Below, piece after piece: positions 21,126-33,480 of a stretch of DNA of 64,000 bases (position 1 is the stretch's first letter; every line of letters begins with the position of its first letter). The notes under the pieces were generated by a model. It was not told the DNA's origin, did not search any database, and worked only from the letters and a program-made list of their open reading frames with translations. The position numbers were made by a program, and so were the translations under genes. The DNA comes from Cristatella mucedo (Eukaryota > Bryozoa > Phylactolaemata > Cristatellidae), in assembly GCA_009760855.2 (NCBI GenBank), contig WPIO01000082.1, positions 1,093,001 through 1,157,000 of the forward strand, in the 5' to 3' direction.

Positions 21126-21258
21126 CATATAAATTACTAACAACAGATGCTTTTTCAAAGGCTGTAAGTATTTCTGTTTTACCAGACACAATCCGTATTA
21201 AAAAATAGAAAAGTTATTTTCGCTTAAAAGTTAAAGAGTTGTTTATATATTTTCTAAG

Positions 21259-21417
21259 GCTGTATCGACGCAAAACACAAGGGGAGCACCGTGAGTGGAC
21301 CTTACTACATAGATCCTGATAGAGCAGGATCCTTCCTGGTTTGGTGTGACTTCGTGAGTGATGAGGCTTGGGCGGTTATACAAAGAAGGCTCGATGGGAC
21401 TACAGACTTCTACAAAG
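21259..21417 (+). CDS. First FReD exon of a fibrinogen-related protein
   Basis: After acceptor tttctaag the plus strand reads CIDAKHKGSTVSGPYYIDPD, then GSFLVWCDF and then AVIQRRLDGTTDFYK, ending at donor aaag|gtgagg. This is the N-terminal part of the fibrinogen C-terminal domain (C...G...SG.Y.I.P, V.CDM, W.VIQRR.DG..DF). It is 159 nt long and phase 1 at both ends, so it is a symmetric exon. The usual GGW before VIQRR is EAW here. FReD proteins are secreted lectin-like recognition or matrix proteins. No following FReD exon was found with confidence within the next 2 kb. It may belong with the 55-nt exon at 12436 (same strand, compatible phase), but that is inference. Confidence 0.8.
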
Positions 21418-23325
21418 GTGAGGCTAAACGGTTCTCAAAAGCCCTCAATCTCTTTACTTTTCCTCAAACAGTTTCAATATTGGCTGCAAAATAATTTTCC
21501 TGATTACGATGGCGTTTTGATAAATATTACTGCTAGGTATGCGATTGTGCATTCGTAATTATTGGTCGCCAGAGCATACGACCAAGCAAGTTACTTCAAG
21601 GAAATTGTACAAGAACAAATGACCACATTTTATTGTGTACGGCAAATTAAATGTTAACATTCACCTGTATCGTTATGAGCATGAGTTTATAAGATGGCTC
21701 AACAAACAAGTTCTACTCGAAAACTTTGTATTGCCCTTACTATAGTATTAACTAATAATTATTGGACACATTGCCTCTCTCTAGGGCAAACAATTGCACG
21801 TGTAAGGTTACCATCAATATTTCTTGGAGCCTATGCTTTATGTGTTATGAGGGCATACATTTTTACTTGCAATACTATGGTGCTGCGAAAAAAGATTTTG
21901 TACGTGCAATAAAAAAATTATTTACTCTGAAATTGAGTGAGTTTGTTTGCCTTACCAAACCGCAATATTCGGTGGTTTACAGCCGTCACCAGATTATCTT
22001 GCAGATTTTTATTTTCGAAATAATCTTCTCAATAGCTACATGAATGTCCCACTCAGAATCGAAAATGTTTTGGGCGAACCCACTCCCAAACCGGCAACTT
22101 AAAGTTTTATATAATCTATACAATTCTTTGCAGTATCATTCACTTTTGTTAGGTGGTCAGGGCCCCCAATGGCATGCTAGATCCTACACAATGAAATTAT
22201 TATTTGTAGAGGTGCACAGGGATTGTAGAGCTATGAAGGATACGCAAATGTTGACCATTGAGATCCATTTGCTCCAAAACAAGTTGAACATGCAAAAAGT
22301 GCTGACTTTGACATGCGATATGAGTTTAAAGTAAACATGGCGTCAACAGTTGCTAGATGTTACTTTGGCTCATCTGCCCTCTGGAAGATGCATGACCCTT
22401 TAGCTGCTGTACGAGCAAGCTGCCATTCTGTGAGCCACATTGCTGTACATAGTCACTGAGCATACAATGGGTCTACATTTTAACATCGTCTGACTTGTTT
22501 ATCAAGTTATAGGAATTACGATATTCGTTGTTCATGGAGATCTAGCAGGTAGTGATTTAAAAATAGAAATGTAATGGATTTAGCTATTGTTAGACTTTCA
22601 CATCATCTGCACACATCATTGCACATCTAGCCACTGCCATTAAAAGACTTATAGTGATCAGAACCTAGAAAATGCATCACGGAAGTGAAAAAAGAAAGTG
22701 AAGAAAAGTAGAGGTCTCTAATCATTTTTTGGATTGTGATATTGTTAAACTGCTGTGATTCAAATTAGAATGTCCATCAAACAGGTGGGGATTCCATGTC
22801 AGATGCAATTGGCGACTGAAAGAACCAAAGCCAGTTAGCAGTCAACGAGCAGGAAAAATACCTGACAGCAGGACGAAGTGTGTGATCAGAAGCCAGGTCT
22901 CAACGAAGGAACTAGAAGCAAAAGTTGAGACCAGCTTAAGTAGACATGTATCTACAAAAGAAAAGCCCAGCAACTCAGGCTAAGCAGAGAGAATTGCTGC
23001 AAAGCTCAGGCAGCCTTAAAAGAAAATATAGGCTGAGTGCGAACAGAAGCTTCAACTTCAATTCCAAGACCGAAGAAACAAACGTTGGCCGATATGCAAC
23101 ATTAAAGTAACGAACTCTGATAAAAAATATAAAGGATGCACCACTGCAAAGCCTAGTGTTGAGGCATTAGACGTGACTGGGTAGGTAAAGCCCAAATGCT
23201 CAATGACTCGCGAGATTTTGCAGAAAAACATTCTCAGCAACGATGATTGTCATGGTTATGAAGTAAAAAAAAGAAAACTTTAGATGATTAAACGGCCACA
23301 CTAAAAGATAAACATAAGATCATCA
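21418..23325. other. Intron/intergenic region after FReD exon
   Basis: Several short frames (21694-22334) lie here without a recognisable domain. A frame after a good acceptor at 22134 was considered as a further FReD exon and rejected as too weak. Confidence 0.4.
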
Positions 23326-23334
23326 TTCGATATC

Positions 23335-23450
23335 TCTCCCACTCGCAGAGAGCAATAAAGAATTGCCAGCTGCAGGACTTGAACTCAATATCTGGATTGT
23401 GAAAACCAAGTACCTTATTACGGATCTGTGATAAACCTGAACTCGTGGCC
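23335..23450 (-). mobile_element. Possible second tRNA-like SINE family, copy 2
   Basis: Minus strand has GGTACTTGG, a B-box-like GAGTTCAAGTCCTGC, then GGCAATTCTTTATTGC, the same order and spacing as at 20998-21125. Divergent and without a clear A-box. Confidence 0.35.
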
Positions 23451-26400
23451 AGGAAGATAACTGGAGATGGAAAAAAATAGAATTAATCAAAAAACAGCCT
23501 CAGGTACGATGATTTTTGTTTCGAAGTCGGTCAGTGGTTAGATTCAATCTGATCAGAGGTTGACCCGTCGATCAGCAGAGGTTTATACTATAGGTAAATG
23601 AATGAAAATACACACATGCGGTACAAAATACGAAAGCCTCCTGATAGCGGCGACTTAATGAATACCTAAGTTAGGTTACAAAAATGACTATGACTAGGCT
23701 TAACGAAGATTTGCGTCGGCCATAAAAAGCCTTCCAAAGACGAACGACAACTTCATGTTAAGAAGGTCACATGCGAAGGAACATGGGTGTCCTGTTCTGG
23801 AATGACCTCATTTAGGTCAAACACATTACCTCCCAGTCAGCTCTTTCTACTTTCAGAAGTGACTTTGCAAAGATTTAGTGGAGCTGTGACAAGGGAAACA
23901 CAGCAAAGATAATCCACGATTTTAGACTGTATCGTGTATCGTGGCTTATGCCAATCTTTCTTGACATGTCTTCCGGGTAATGAGAGTATTACAGATGTTC
24001 CACATTTTGGCACCTGAGCTGTCGTTGTAAACGGCTCTAATGCTATATCGCAACAAGTTTACCAGGAAAGGTAGAGCTCTCCATAAAAGTGCATCGACTT
24101 CAAGGTCACGCCAGTTACATATAGGCCGTTTCCTTATTTTGTGTCTCATCTACCTTAACTAACTCCTTCTTTCTAGCACCATGTGTACCTCTAACTCCAG
24201 TTATTTAGCTGAGCTCCTAACCATCTCAACTAATCGCTTTAACTTACTTTACACTTAAGGCATGGGACTATCTACCATATGAGATCCTGATATTTTTTCT
24301 TAATGCCGTATAAAGTTCATCTTAAAACCCTACTGTTAGTCATAGTGTGTGCTTAGGCAATAAGAGTCGTATTATAATGTTTAGATGCATGCTCTCATTG
24401 CTTGCCTTATTAATTTTATGAGCCGACATACTTTATTTTGATCTAAACTCTTCTGCAATACCACCATCATAAGGCCTCGGTTTTTTCGTCAGAGATATAA
24501 CAATTTCAATTAGCGACGGTTGCACTGAGGCGAGCATTATAGACTTAATTGTTTTGAAATCCTCAAACATGATGTGGGCGAATATTAAACCACCACTTAT
24601 GGTCTGATGAGCCATCGCGAATATAAACGTTTATTCCCATGTTTAGCCAGAGATAAAAGGGCGATTGTTATACCTTCTGAAAGGTATAATCATCTTTCTT
24701 AAAAAAGTAAATAAGGCTTGCACAGTCCTTATTTGATGACTGCTGGGCAGAGCAGAATAGAGTAATCATGTGATTTCAGGTCGCATTTACAATATATGAA
24801 AACAAGCAACTATATAAATGAAAAAAGTTTGTAAGAGGAAGGTTTTACATCATAAGATGATTGCATTTGAAATGCATTATAAAGGAGCATGTGCATTATA
24901 AAGGAGCATACTAAAGTGGCATGTTGTCGACACAAAGAATCACAGTCTGTTTCGTTTCCGGAAGAAATAGGACATTTTAAAAAAGAGGTGATCTTTTGAA
25001 AGTTCGAACATATTCGATTATTTGCAGACCTGCTTGAATAAGCTCTTCGAGGTTCGTGCTATCCGCACGATGGCCTTAGCTCTCTAAATAGGCGTTCAAC
25101 GTTCTATTTGCTAGTGTCGGTAAACGCTTCTTAGTGGGCACCTTCTACAGGTAGCTAAAGGCTTTCAGGAACATTTTAAGAGTTACAGAGATAGCTAAAG
25201 TAAGTTTATATAATAGCAGTAATAGTTTAAAGCATAAGTTTTTTGATGGGCTAAAGAACTTCTCTAAGCCGTTTTCAAAGTGAAGTCCGTTCGTACGCCA
25301 TGCCCCAAGGATAATGTTTAGCCACCATGCCAGTAATCTTGGCTACATGCTTGGTCCAGTGGGAGGCTTTTATAAATGAAGCATATCGAGGTAGATTCCC
25401 TCAAAAGTTCAAACTGTGATGGCATTAATAAATGCAAAAGCCACAAACCATCACAGATTACGAAGTTCTGGCCATCTAAAGCCGTGTGCCATGCCCTGCA
25501 TGTGCGACCCTTGTAGTTTCGTTCGCTGGAGCGTACCACACATTTGCTGGTTCAACTCGGGGTAATACATTTGATATGATTTCAGAGAGACTTCACTGAT
25601 CACTAAATTGATAATAATTTTAGGCACTTGGACTATCCCCCTTCGATCAAGCAAAATATGCCCAATCCACTGGTTTGGAACTCATGTCCACCATCGGTTC
25701 CTAAGCCACAACCATTACTAAATAAAGACTCTGCTAGGCTTTTGGTCACGCAGCAGAAAAAGTATAACTTTGGCTTCAATAATCAGTATTCAATAATATC
25801 ATTCAATAATCTCATGATGCTACACCAGTAGATCCCATCACTTCTATGGTGGCAGCCATTTGGCAAACTTTGCTTTCATCACCCTTTCGTCGTTCCTTAT
25901 GAGCTTGTTACTATATGAACTGTTTTCACTTTAATAGCTGTGATTCCGTTGTTGGTGCGTGATTTCGTAGTAAAGGCAGCTCAAGTTTGTGAAGACACGT
26001 GTGCAGAAAAAAGTCACTTCTTGGCATATATAGCCAAGGAGTTTATAGAAGCAGGCGCACTAAATTATATTATTCACTGCCCGTGTGCATACGTTTAGAA
26101 ATAAGAGAAGAACTTACCTAGCGACGTCTTTCGAGGGTGTTCAAAAACGCAAGAGCTAGACGACAAAGACCTTGCCATCATTATCGTAGAACAATTGCCC
26201 AAGTTCAAGCATTGAGTATTGGGTAAATTCAAGTTGCTATTGAGTGACTCCGGTAGCTAGCAGTGCTCATGACCCTAGTGCCCCAATCATGCTGATGGCG
26301 GCGGTGTTTGCTGCAAGTTGCTACTGAGGTACCTGCATAAGACAGTGGCGTGGGATACCTGCGAGATAAATAATGCACACAAAAGACACTGCGATTACCT

Positions 26401-26820
26401 ATCTGATATTTGATGGGGACTGGGGATATTTGATTTTGCCAGCTCTGCTATCTATTGTGCATTCGTCAAAAGCTCCGGTTATGCTCTTTCTTTGATGGTA
26501 ATGTGCAAAGGTTTCAAGGATGCTCCGTAAATCCGGCTATTGAGAGTATGGGCTAGCCAAATATATTAACCAGTTATTGTAACTCTATACCTATACGTAT
26601 GGTCGAGTGACAGGTCTGATTCATCAGCGATCTTCTTTTTAATGTCGGCCGCAGTTATATTTAATTCTGAGTGGGTACGTAAAATCACCCATCGAGCCTA
26701 AAGTTGCTGGTTGTCGGTATTCCTTAGAATGGTGCTTGTCGGTAATCCAAGTAAGGGCTAGTAAGGCCCTCTCGGTTAACCTAGCCTCACTTACGAAGTA
26801 ATCAGTCTCTCATGCCACGC
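23451..26820. other. Long non-coding stretch
   Basis: No recognisable gene or LINE. A direct tandem pair of about 19 bases (GTGCATTATAAAGGAGCAT) occurs at 24871-24910. Frames of 180-220 nt on the minus strand at 25318-25654 show no domain. Confidence 0.4.
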
Positions 26821-26975
26821 AGGTTTGGCCCAGTGGTTAAGGTGCTCGCTTCGAACCAAGGTTAAGATGAATGCATTGGATGACCAAGGTCGTCGGCTCG
26901 AGCCCAGTGGAACATATGAAGCGCCTGAATAGAGGTGAAGCTCTCTTACGGTGCCATGCAAGTGCTAGCTATATT
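26821..26975 (+). mobile_element. tRNA-derived SINE (plus), best head
   Basis: The head reads GTTTGGCCCAGTGGTTAAGG (A-box), with a B-box-like GGCTCGAGCCC at 26895-26905. Then comes a body and a 3' end GAAGCGCCTGAATAGAGG...GCTCTCTTACGGTGCC at 26919-26965. The 3' end parallels the LINE-A tail hairpin (AAGCGCCTAGAAAGAGATT..GTTCTC..GGCGCTT). No microsatellite tail remains. Confidence 0.75.
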
Positions 26976-29900
26976 CATTAGACTCCAAAAGTGATGCTTA
27001 AAATGCTTTGACCAAGCAGCAAGTACTGGCTAAGAAAATCATATTCTTTATTTATTTAAACGTAACTTTAATAAACTCAGCTTGTGCTGGCTGTGGCATG
27101 TTTCCGGTAGCCTCGTCGGCTGCAATTCTTGCTGACGGCTTTGGAGCTTGGGACCAATCTAGGTGACTATATGTCCACAACGCCTTCGATCGAACCCTCT
27201 TATAGAACGCCGAGTCAAGCTCTTCCATAGGCGGCCTGCGAACAGAATACAAAAACCTAATGAAAGGCCTAGCGTAGTTGCTAAAGCAGCTGGACAACTG
27301 GACCAGCAGGGCCTGTGTTAACCCATTCGTAGCTTTACGGCTGCCACTGGGCTAATGGATTGGGATCAGCAAAGCGAGGCGCCAGCAGAAACCCTAAACA
27401 GCTGACTCGCAAAATGCAATAGGTACAATACGAAGTAGCCTGAAAAAGCATTAGGTCGTGCACAGCGCACACATACTTCACAGGCCCCGACGACTGGGTC
27501 GCTGCAGTTTGCAGTGTCTTTTGCGGCCTCGTGAGCGAGTAGGCAGTCGGACGTCGGTAGTAGAGCATGGGTGGCCCCTCTGAGCGACTCAGGAATGCTA
27601 TCGTGTCGCGAACAGCCTCGTTTTTCTGATCGTATTAAGCTCGAGAGCGATCCTTTTCGGCCTTTTTCATCTCTGAAAAAAGTGCTTTAATTCCAAACAT
27701 GCCTCTGACTCTGGACCTCGGCTTACTTATGCTAAATAGGAGCAGCTGCTAGTGAACCCCATGTCTTTCCACGCTCTCCAGCAGAACGCCAAAGAAATAC
27801 GTTTACAGTTCCAGTAGCTACTAGGCATCGAAGTAGGCATTAGCTACTGGAACCGTAGCCTAGCCGTTGAAGCTAGAGTAGTAGACAGGCAATGCTCCGC
27901 CGGATGCATAGCCGGATATGCCGAATGAATAGCGCAGCCGCATCGAGCTGGATTGAGGAGATTTTTAGCAGCACAGGTAAGAAGGACCCCACGAAACAGG
28001 GCACCGAGTTTCGAAAAGAAAACACAAAAATAAATCCTGTCTGCGAAGCTGCTTCTAAAAGCTCTAAGCCTGCCCGAGAGTAAAAGAACAGAATGATCGG
28101 CGAAAAATGGATACTATAGGAGCATATTTGTAAGATGGTCATAGTCGAGCCCTGTACAGTTATTCACTCGGTCGCATGAACCCAACAGGAACGAACAAAA
28201 AGGTCGTTCGCTCATCAATTTGTGCCGTCGGGAAACCTTGCTGAGATCCGGCCTATAGCTGTGCTGCTGCTGCCAGTCGTGCAGGTTTAATGTTAGCATT
28301 CATCATGCCAAAGCTCGGGCGAAGGGCAACTTCAACAATTCATATAGAGCTTTGAAGAAATAATGGACTAGGCAGGATGTCTGATCTGGGCGAGCCGCCG
28401 TCACTGGACATGGGCAATCAGCTGAGTAAATTCTCTGCCAGGAGCCAGTACTCGAACCGTTAACGTGCACCAGCAGCATCCTGCGATGTGCACTTCCCAA
28501 ACTCATTTGAGATTGATGGCAAAAACTGTGAGCTCTCTTAGTTCTTCTAGATTTTGCGATGGTATGCCCTACGAGAGCAATGTCGATACGTGAAACGCTG
28601 GCATTTCGCCGACGAGTAATGTGATCAAGACCTTCCATCAGTCTGAGTCTAGACGATGGATAAGCCAGTTTTAAGGCTGGTAGCTCCTTACATGCGACGT
28701 TCTGGAATAATTACGAAAAATCTTAAAGCCATCCATTATAGGAGGTAGAAAATGTACTAGTGAAATTGTACTTCGATTGCAAGCTGCCTGCGGGCTAAAA
28801 AATCAGTTCCGGGAGACCAAGAAGAAGTTACTTCACTGCAATGCACAGCTGTAGTACTCACTCACCCTTTCTATCCACAAGCTGACTGGGCGTGTGAAAT
28901 AGGACGTAGTGCCGATAATTCTTCTCCTGAGAGAGCGGATAGTCAAACACGTCTGAAAAGGATTGTGCACATAAGGAAAGGCCTTAATAGACTTGGACAA
29001 GGACGGTTCCGGTTTGGCTTCAGCCTAGTCGAGACGGTTCACAGCTGGGCACTCCGGAAATAGTAATAGTAAACCGAAAAAAGTGTCCGGCGTTCGCTCG
29101 CATTTTTCATGGCTTCGGAGCACCTCAAAGAGGCAACAGCATGGTCGCGGCGATACTCGAGGACGGCACCCCTCCTGATCAGAACTTTCACCATGCATAG
29201 GGTACAATGACTTTGGTTTGAGATTACCAGCTCTGCTCATGTGCTACAGTTTAAGCTCTGCTTGCAGCAAAGTGAACTCGACTCATCTGTGATTCTGTGG
29301 TGACGTTTATTAATTTATTATTCATATCTATTTATTTATTTTTATTTATCGTTATTTATTGTTTATTTATTTGAAGTTTAGTGACTCTGTGGGCGTTTAT
29401 TTGAACGGCAAATGTTTCTCGTGTTAGGCTTAGGTAGTAGTTTGATTGCCATGCGATTGTTCTAGTACCGTAGGCACCAGCGTCAAGCCTAATGGCATCG
29501 TGTTTTCGACTCACCGTCTCAGCGTCACCCATCTGCTAACCACTTAGCCCGTAGCCGACTCATGGGAGCCGGTAACAATAACTTCAGTCGATACATATTA
29601 AAGAAGGTACACTCAGTAAATTGAGGTGCAATAGACTAGCAAGCGAAGGTATTTGATGTAAACAGCTGCTGAAAGAGGTATCGATCCGAGAAGCCTACAT
29701 GCTAATTTGTAGCTGTCAATAAAGCTGAGAGTTAAAGCCAGTCACGCCTCCAATTAAACTGGGAGTTAAGCGTAGCTGGCTCAGCCAGCCTTTGAATGGA
29801 AGAGCAGTAATCAGACCGCAGGCAGCTTGTGGGAAAACACCTTGTGCACACAACGTTGGAAGCAGTGCGACCCATCGCCACTCACGGCCTCTTGCTCAAA

Positions 29901-30520
29901 ACTAATCAGCTGGTGCTGTAACAATAAATCCTTCTAATTGCCAAAAGTTAATCCCTCAAGTCGCCAGTAAAGAGCTCTACGAGAACCAGCTTACTAAATA
30001 TTTGAACATCTCAATGCTTGATTATAGTTGTCTTTGGCAATGTTGATTGGCTGGAGCATTCCTATGTTCCAAGGCCGTGCGTGGCTACGATAAGAATGGC
30101 TACACATTAAAGATGACTGCCACGACACAGAGAGCCTAAGAAAGACCGCAAGTCCGGCAACGGCAGGAGCAGGCTTAATAAGCTGACTAATACATAACAT
30201 ATCATACCAAAGTGCGCGACTCTATTTGCAAACGGCTCCACCCTCTAAGCTACGAGGCATTGGAAAGTGGCAAGCCTGCTGTTGGGGGTACGAAGGCCGA
30301 GGGTATTTCCTGACAGGCCGTGGATTTTTTTAGAGTTAGTTTTCCACCATCCACCTCGTGTGACATAATTACGATTCAGATAAGAACAATAGCAACCGGA
30401 TAAAATTCAGACCTAGTGTTGGATTCGCCGTATACACGTGAGAAAGACAAAATATTTTATTATTTCTGTGCCGGAAGTGGGATAAATAGAAAGTTGTAAA
30501 GCGCTCAGCTCGTCACTTGA
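26976..30520. other. GC-elevated stretch without recognised gene
   Basis: From about 27050 to 29260 the GC content is visibly higher than in the rest of the window. Minus-strand frames of 230-340 nt (27052-27297, 27335-27568, 27873-28142, 28303-28638, 29025-29240) occur in succession. None shows a recognisable domain. A decayed mobile element is possible. After 29300 there is a (TTTAT)n-like AT-rich patch at 29310-29375. A tRNA-like A-box (TAGCTTAGAGGGTGG) is seen on the minus strand near 30250. Confidence 0.3.
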
Positions 30521-30525
30521 CTTAC

Positions 30526-30721
30526 TGAGAACTGTCAGGCTCTGCATCTTTCAAATTTCGTGAGTGACTTTCTCCAGGTCGGTGAGCTGATTGCCTTGCA
30601 GCATCAGCACTTTCAATAATGTCAAGTGGCCCAAAGCACTGCTGATGTCCTTGAGCAGGTTGTACTGCATATAAAGCTCAGTGAGACAGCAGTTTCTAAT
30701 GACGTCTGGCGCGATACAGAG
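30526..30721 (-). pseudogene. Leucine-rich-repeat exon, LRRC72-like, with in-frame stop
   Basis: On the minus strand an acceptor (tgttactgcag) precedes CLTELYMQYNLLKDISSALG, then LLKVLMLQGNQLTDLEK and VTHEI. A TGA follows, and then KMQSLTVLS to a consensus donor (ctca|gtaagt). These are two or more leucine-rich repeats (LxxLYLxxNxL). The wording CLTELY..N and then LK.L.L..N.LT resembles LRRC72, a leucine-rich-repeat protein of unknown detailed function. The frame across the TGA keeps the LRR spacing and reaches the donor, so the TGA looks like a nonsense substitution. No neighbouring exon was found. It is either a pseudogene exon or an allele with a stop. Confidence 0.6.
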
Positions 30722-32200
30722 CTGCAGTAACAAGCCGACATTTACGGCGTAAAATGAATGCACGTATAAAGCAAGTATATACCTGCAAATATATATGTAC
30801 ATATTTGTATATTTGGTTACATACAGGTATGTGTACATTAGTGCATAGCGTGAGTGTTCTTTCTGTAGCAGCATATTTAAGTTCTGTACATAGGAAGTAC
30901 ACGTGCATTGATATATCTAACAAGACTCTCCAGGCTAAACAACAATGGTACTGTGTCAAACTAAAAAATTGGAAAAGCCTAGCATGAGTGCGTATTTTTT
31001 TTATTAATTGCTGCAGATTAAATTATTTAAATATTCGTCGTACATGTAAAACACGGTTGCACTCCACTCAAAGTATCACTAACAACGCATGATCAATAGT
31101 TCTAAGTTTCTATATGTGCATAATTCGTATCCATTATTGTTTTACAACTGTCGTTTTGGAATGACGAGCTTCTATCAGCTATGCTGGTTTTGAAGCATCT
31201 TGCATGAGCCTAGTGGATGCTAATGCAACGAGAACTGAGGACCATGGCTACGCAAAGATCGGTGACATAATGTAGTTCGTATGAAACCAACTCAAAGTTT
31301 TACGTTTAATGAACATTGTTACAGTGATTTATATAGTTTCTTACTCATTTTAATAAAACGTATTCTCAATATTAACATCTAACCATCAAATTTCTTATCA
31401 GTAACCATTCCGTTAGAGCGTCCCACTGCTGCACCATGGAGTAAGCTTCAAGTCAGATCGCCACAGGCCATATAACAGCTCCGATTCAGGCTTGAAGGAT
31501 AATGCAGAGTGCACGAAGAAAGGGGCACCGACATCTCGTAAAAGCGGGAGGCGGTAGTGGTGCCGATGACACGTCAGCTTTGTGTATCGAAAAAAACCGG
31601 TAGCTGGATCGCTTGACGAGTCAAAATTGTAGGGAAAGAGATGGCATTGATGGTACACTAAATGCCACAATAGTAAAGCGAAATGGAGAATCAGCGACAC
31701 TGGATAATTAACCAGCTGGCTAATTAAGAAGCATGCAAAAGTAAATACCTTTGTCTCATTGCACATTGAAGTGGCTCAGTGGCAACGCATTCATTAGCCC
31801 GATCTATCTAAGAGATCCGTTATCTATCTAAAGAGTGGATTGCAAAATCCTTATGCTGCTTGCCGTGGTCATGATCTAGTTTTGAGATCGTTTCAGACAC
31901 CATTAGAGATAGGGCTGAAGCCACAGGCCTTCAACGGTTTCTGACCCAGTAAAGCTCTTGTAACACAAACGTCAGGAAAAACAAGAGTTCAGAAGCTGCA
32001 TTAAAGCCCAATATGCCACGACGGCTGTGGTGATAACGATTAAGAAAGGACAGCTAAAACGACAGATATGAAGAAGAGTTACAATTACAGCTACGAACAA
32101 GACACCTGAAACAATTCTCGGCATGATGCCCAAGAAGGTAGCGAAGCCAAACTATGAAAGTCCAACATACAAGATCGCACTGATTTAGCATAATGGTTTG
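30722..32200. other. Non-coding stretch
   Basis: A minus-strand frame at 31413-31766 (117 codons) has no recognisable domain. An A-box-like GTGGCTCAGTGGCAACGC lies at 31772-31789 without a clear B-box. Confidence 0.35.
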
Positions 32201-32205
32201 TCACC

Positions 32206-32335
32206 CTGGTTTGGCACAATGGATCTAATACTCGCCTTTAACTTACCAAGTCTTGGGATCGAGCCCTGCGGCTTATGAAAAACGCATGGGCATTGATTAG
32301 TTTCTCTTAGGGTGATATACAAATTTATTAAATGT
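32206..32335 (+). mobile_element. tRNA-derived SINE (plus)
   Basis: Head GGTTTGGCACAATGGATCTA with a B-box-like GGGATCGAGCCC at 32255-32266, and a 3' end TTAGTTTCTCTTAGGGTGAT followed by ATACAAAT, as at 43.3 kb. Divergent copy. Confidence 0.6.
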
Positions 32336-32602
32336 ATTGATCGAGTTTCTTTTGCTAACTCGGCCGGAGATGACAAAATTTAATCAGTGGAAATTGAAAC
32401 GTGTGCATGCTAAATAGGTCAGATTGTGACGGTGCTCAAATTATTAGTGGTTCAAAAGTTACAAGATTAAGGAGCAAGTTGCACCATAGTCTATGGCTTG
32501 GACGAAACTGGAAATCTGGAATGAGGTCTGTCAATTGTACTTTGAGCTTCAATTTGTTCGCTACGAGTCGTAGGCTGTGGCTGAGGCTGTTGAGCCGTCG
32601 CT

Positions 32603-32662
32603 CTCAGAGTAAGTAAATCGTCCTACGAAAGGACGTGATTTTAAATCGCCCTGCGAAAGGAC
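32603..32662. repeat. Tandem pair of small hairpins
   Basis: Two ~30-base copies of an AAATCGYCCTRCGAAAGGAC unit, each able to fold as GTCCT-N5-AGGAC. Meaning unknown. Confidence 0.6.
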
Positions 32663-32909
32663 GTAATTTCATATTAAGTTATAGGTGATATTAATTGCTG
32701 CCGAGCTCTAGTATCGTAATATTGGAGCCGTATCTCGTTGCAACTGTGCACCAACTACGACTCGTCCAATCTTCTCGGCTCTACCACAATTTGTCATACA
32801 TAGGTATGGATTAGCACTTGTTACGTGCCCTGTGCTTGAGATAAGGAATTTAATCGGTAACTACGGCAGCAAGTTTTCCAAAATAGCTTGTGCATACTTA
32901 TTTATTTTT

Positions 32910-33480
32910 TACTGTGTATCTCCGTCTTTAAATCCACATAGGTGCAAAGACTAGATGGATGCTTCCCTGGAGAGCTTTCTATAGCACACTCAAAGCTTAA
33001 CAGGCTTTCCGTGTGCCAGCAAACTTTGTCTCACGAAACCAAGAGAAAGTGAGATGTGTAGCTGAGTCGTGATGACAATCGAGGAATTGAGTAGCCTAGA
33101 AGTAGCAGCTCAGGACGGCTGCTAAGAATGTGCAACAGTAGGCAGCAAAAGCAAAGATTTTTTTTGTAGGAATTGTGGAAGTGAATGCCACAGTCTTGGA
33201 CCTACACAGAGCAAATGTTTTTCTCACCAGCGGCCATATAAACGTAGGAATGTAACTGGTCATTTGCTGATCATAGGAGACCTGATAGCCAGAGGAGGCT
33301 TAACCTGGTGCTGCAGTTTCGCTAAGTTCGAAAGAGCCAAGCCAAGGCGTTCTTGAGGTCCGAGTAAAATTGTGCTTGGTATAGGCTGATTGACCAGACG
33401 CATTTGCAGCTCCTTAAGCAAAGGAGAGGCGTGGCTTAAGATGTGAGACTTGTTGACTAACCGATCAGAAATATTTATCA
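32910..33480 (-). mobile_element. LINE-B 3' end (C-terminal region + 3' UTR)
   Basis: Co-linear with 47160-47740: the 3' UTR words 'gagagctttctatagcacactc', 'caaactttgtctcac' and 'tagaagtagcagctcagga' lead into the minus-strand C-terminal region, ending in a HILSHASPLLKELQMRLVNQ-like stretch (compare HVSPLLEELGWLPVEQ). Frame broken. Confidence 0.7.

Noticed and set aside
22134-22334. Candidate further FReD exon after acceptor tctttgcag
   Set aside because: Only a loose resemblance (M.L..EV.RD..A..) and a frameshift would be needed to gain a YA..D motif. No WLGL or RIEL-type signature, so chance is likelier.
30230-30270. tRNA gene on the minus strand
   Set aside because: A good A-box-like TAGCTTAGAGGGTGG is present, but no B-box and no closing acceptor stem. 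At most a SINE head fragment.
31413-31766. 117-codon minus-strand frame
   Set aside because: No domain, no splice signals fitting a domain, and no paralogue in the window. Length alone is not evidence in AT-rich animal DNA.
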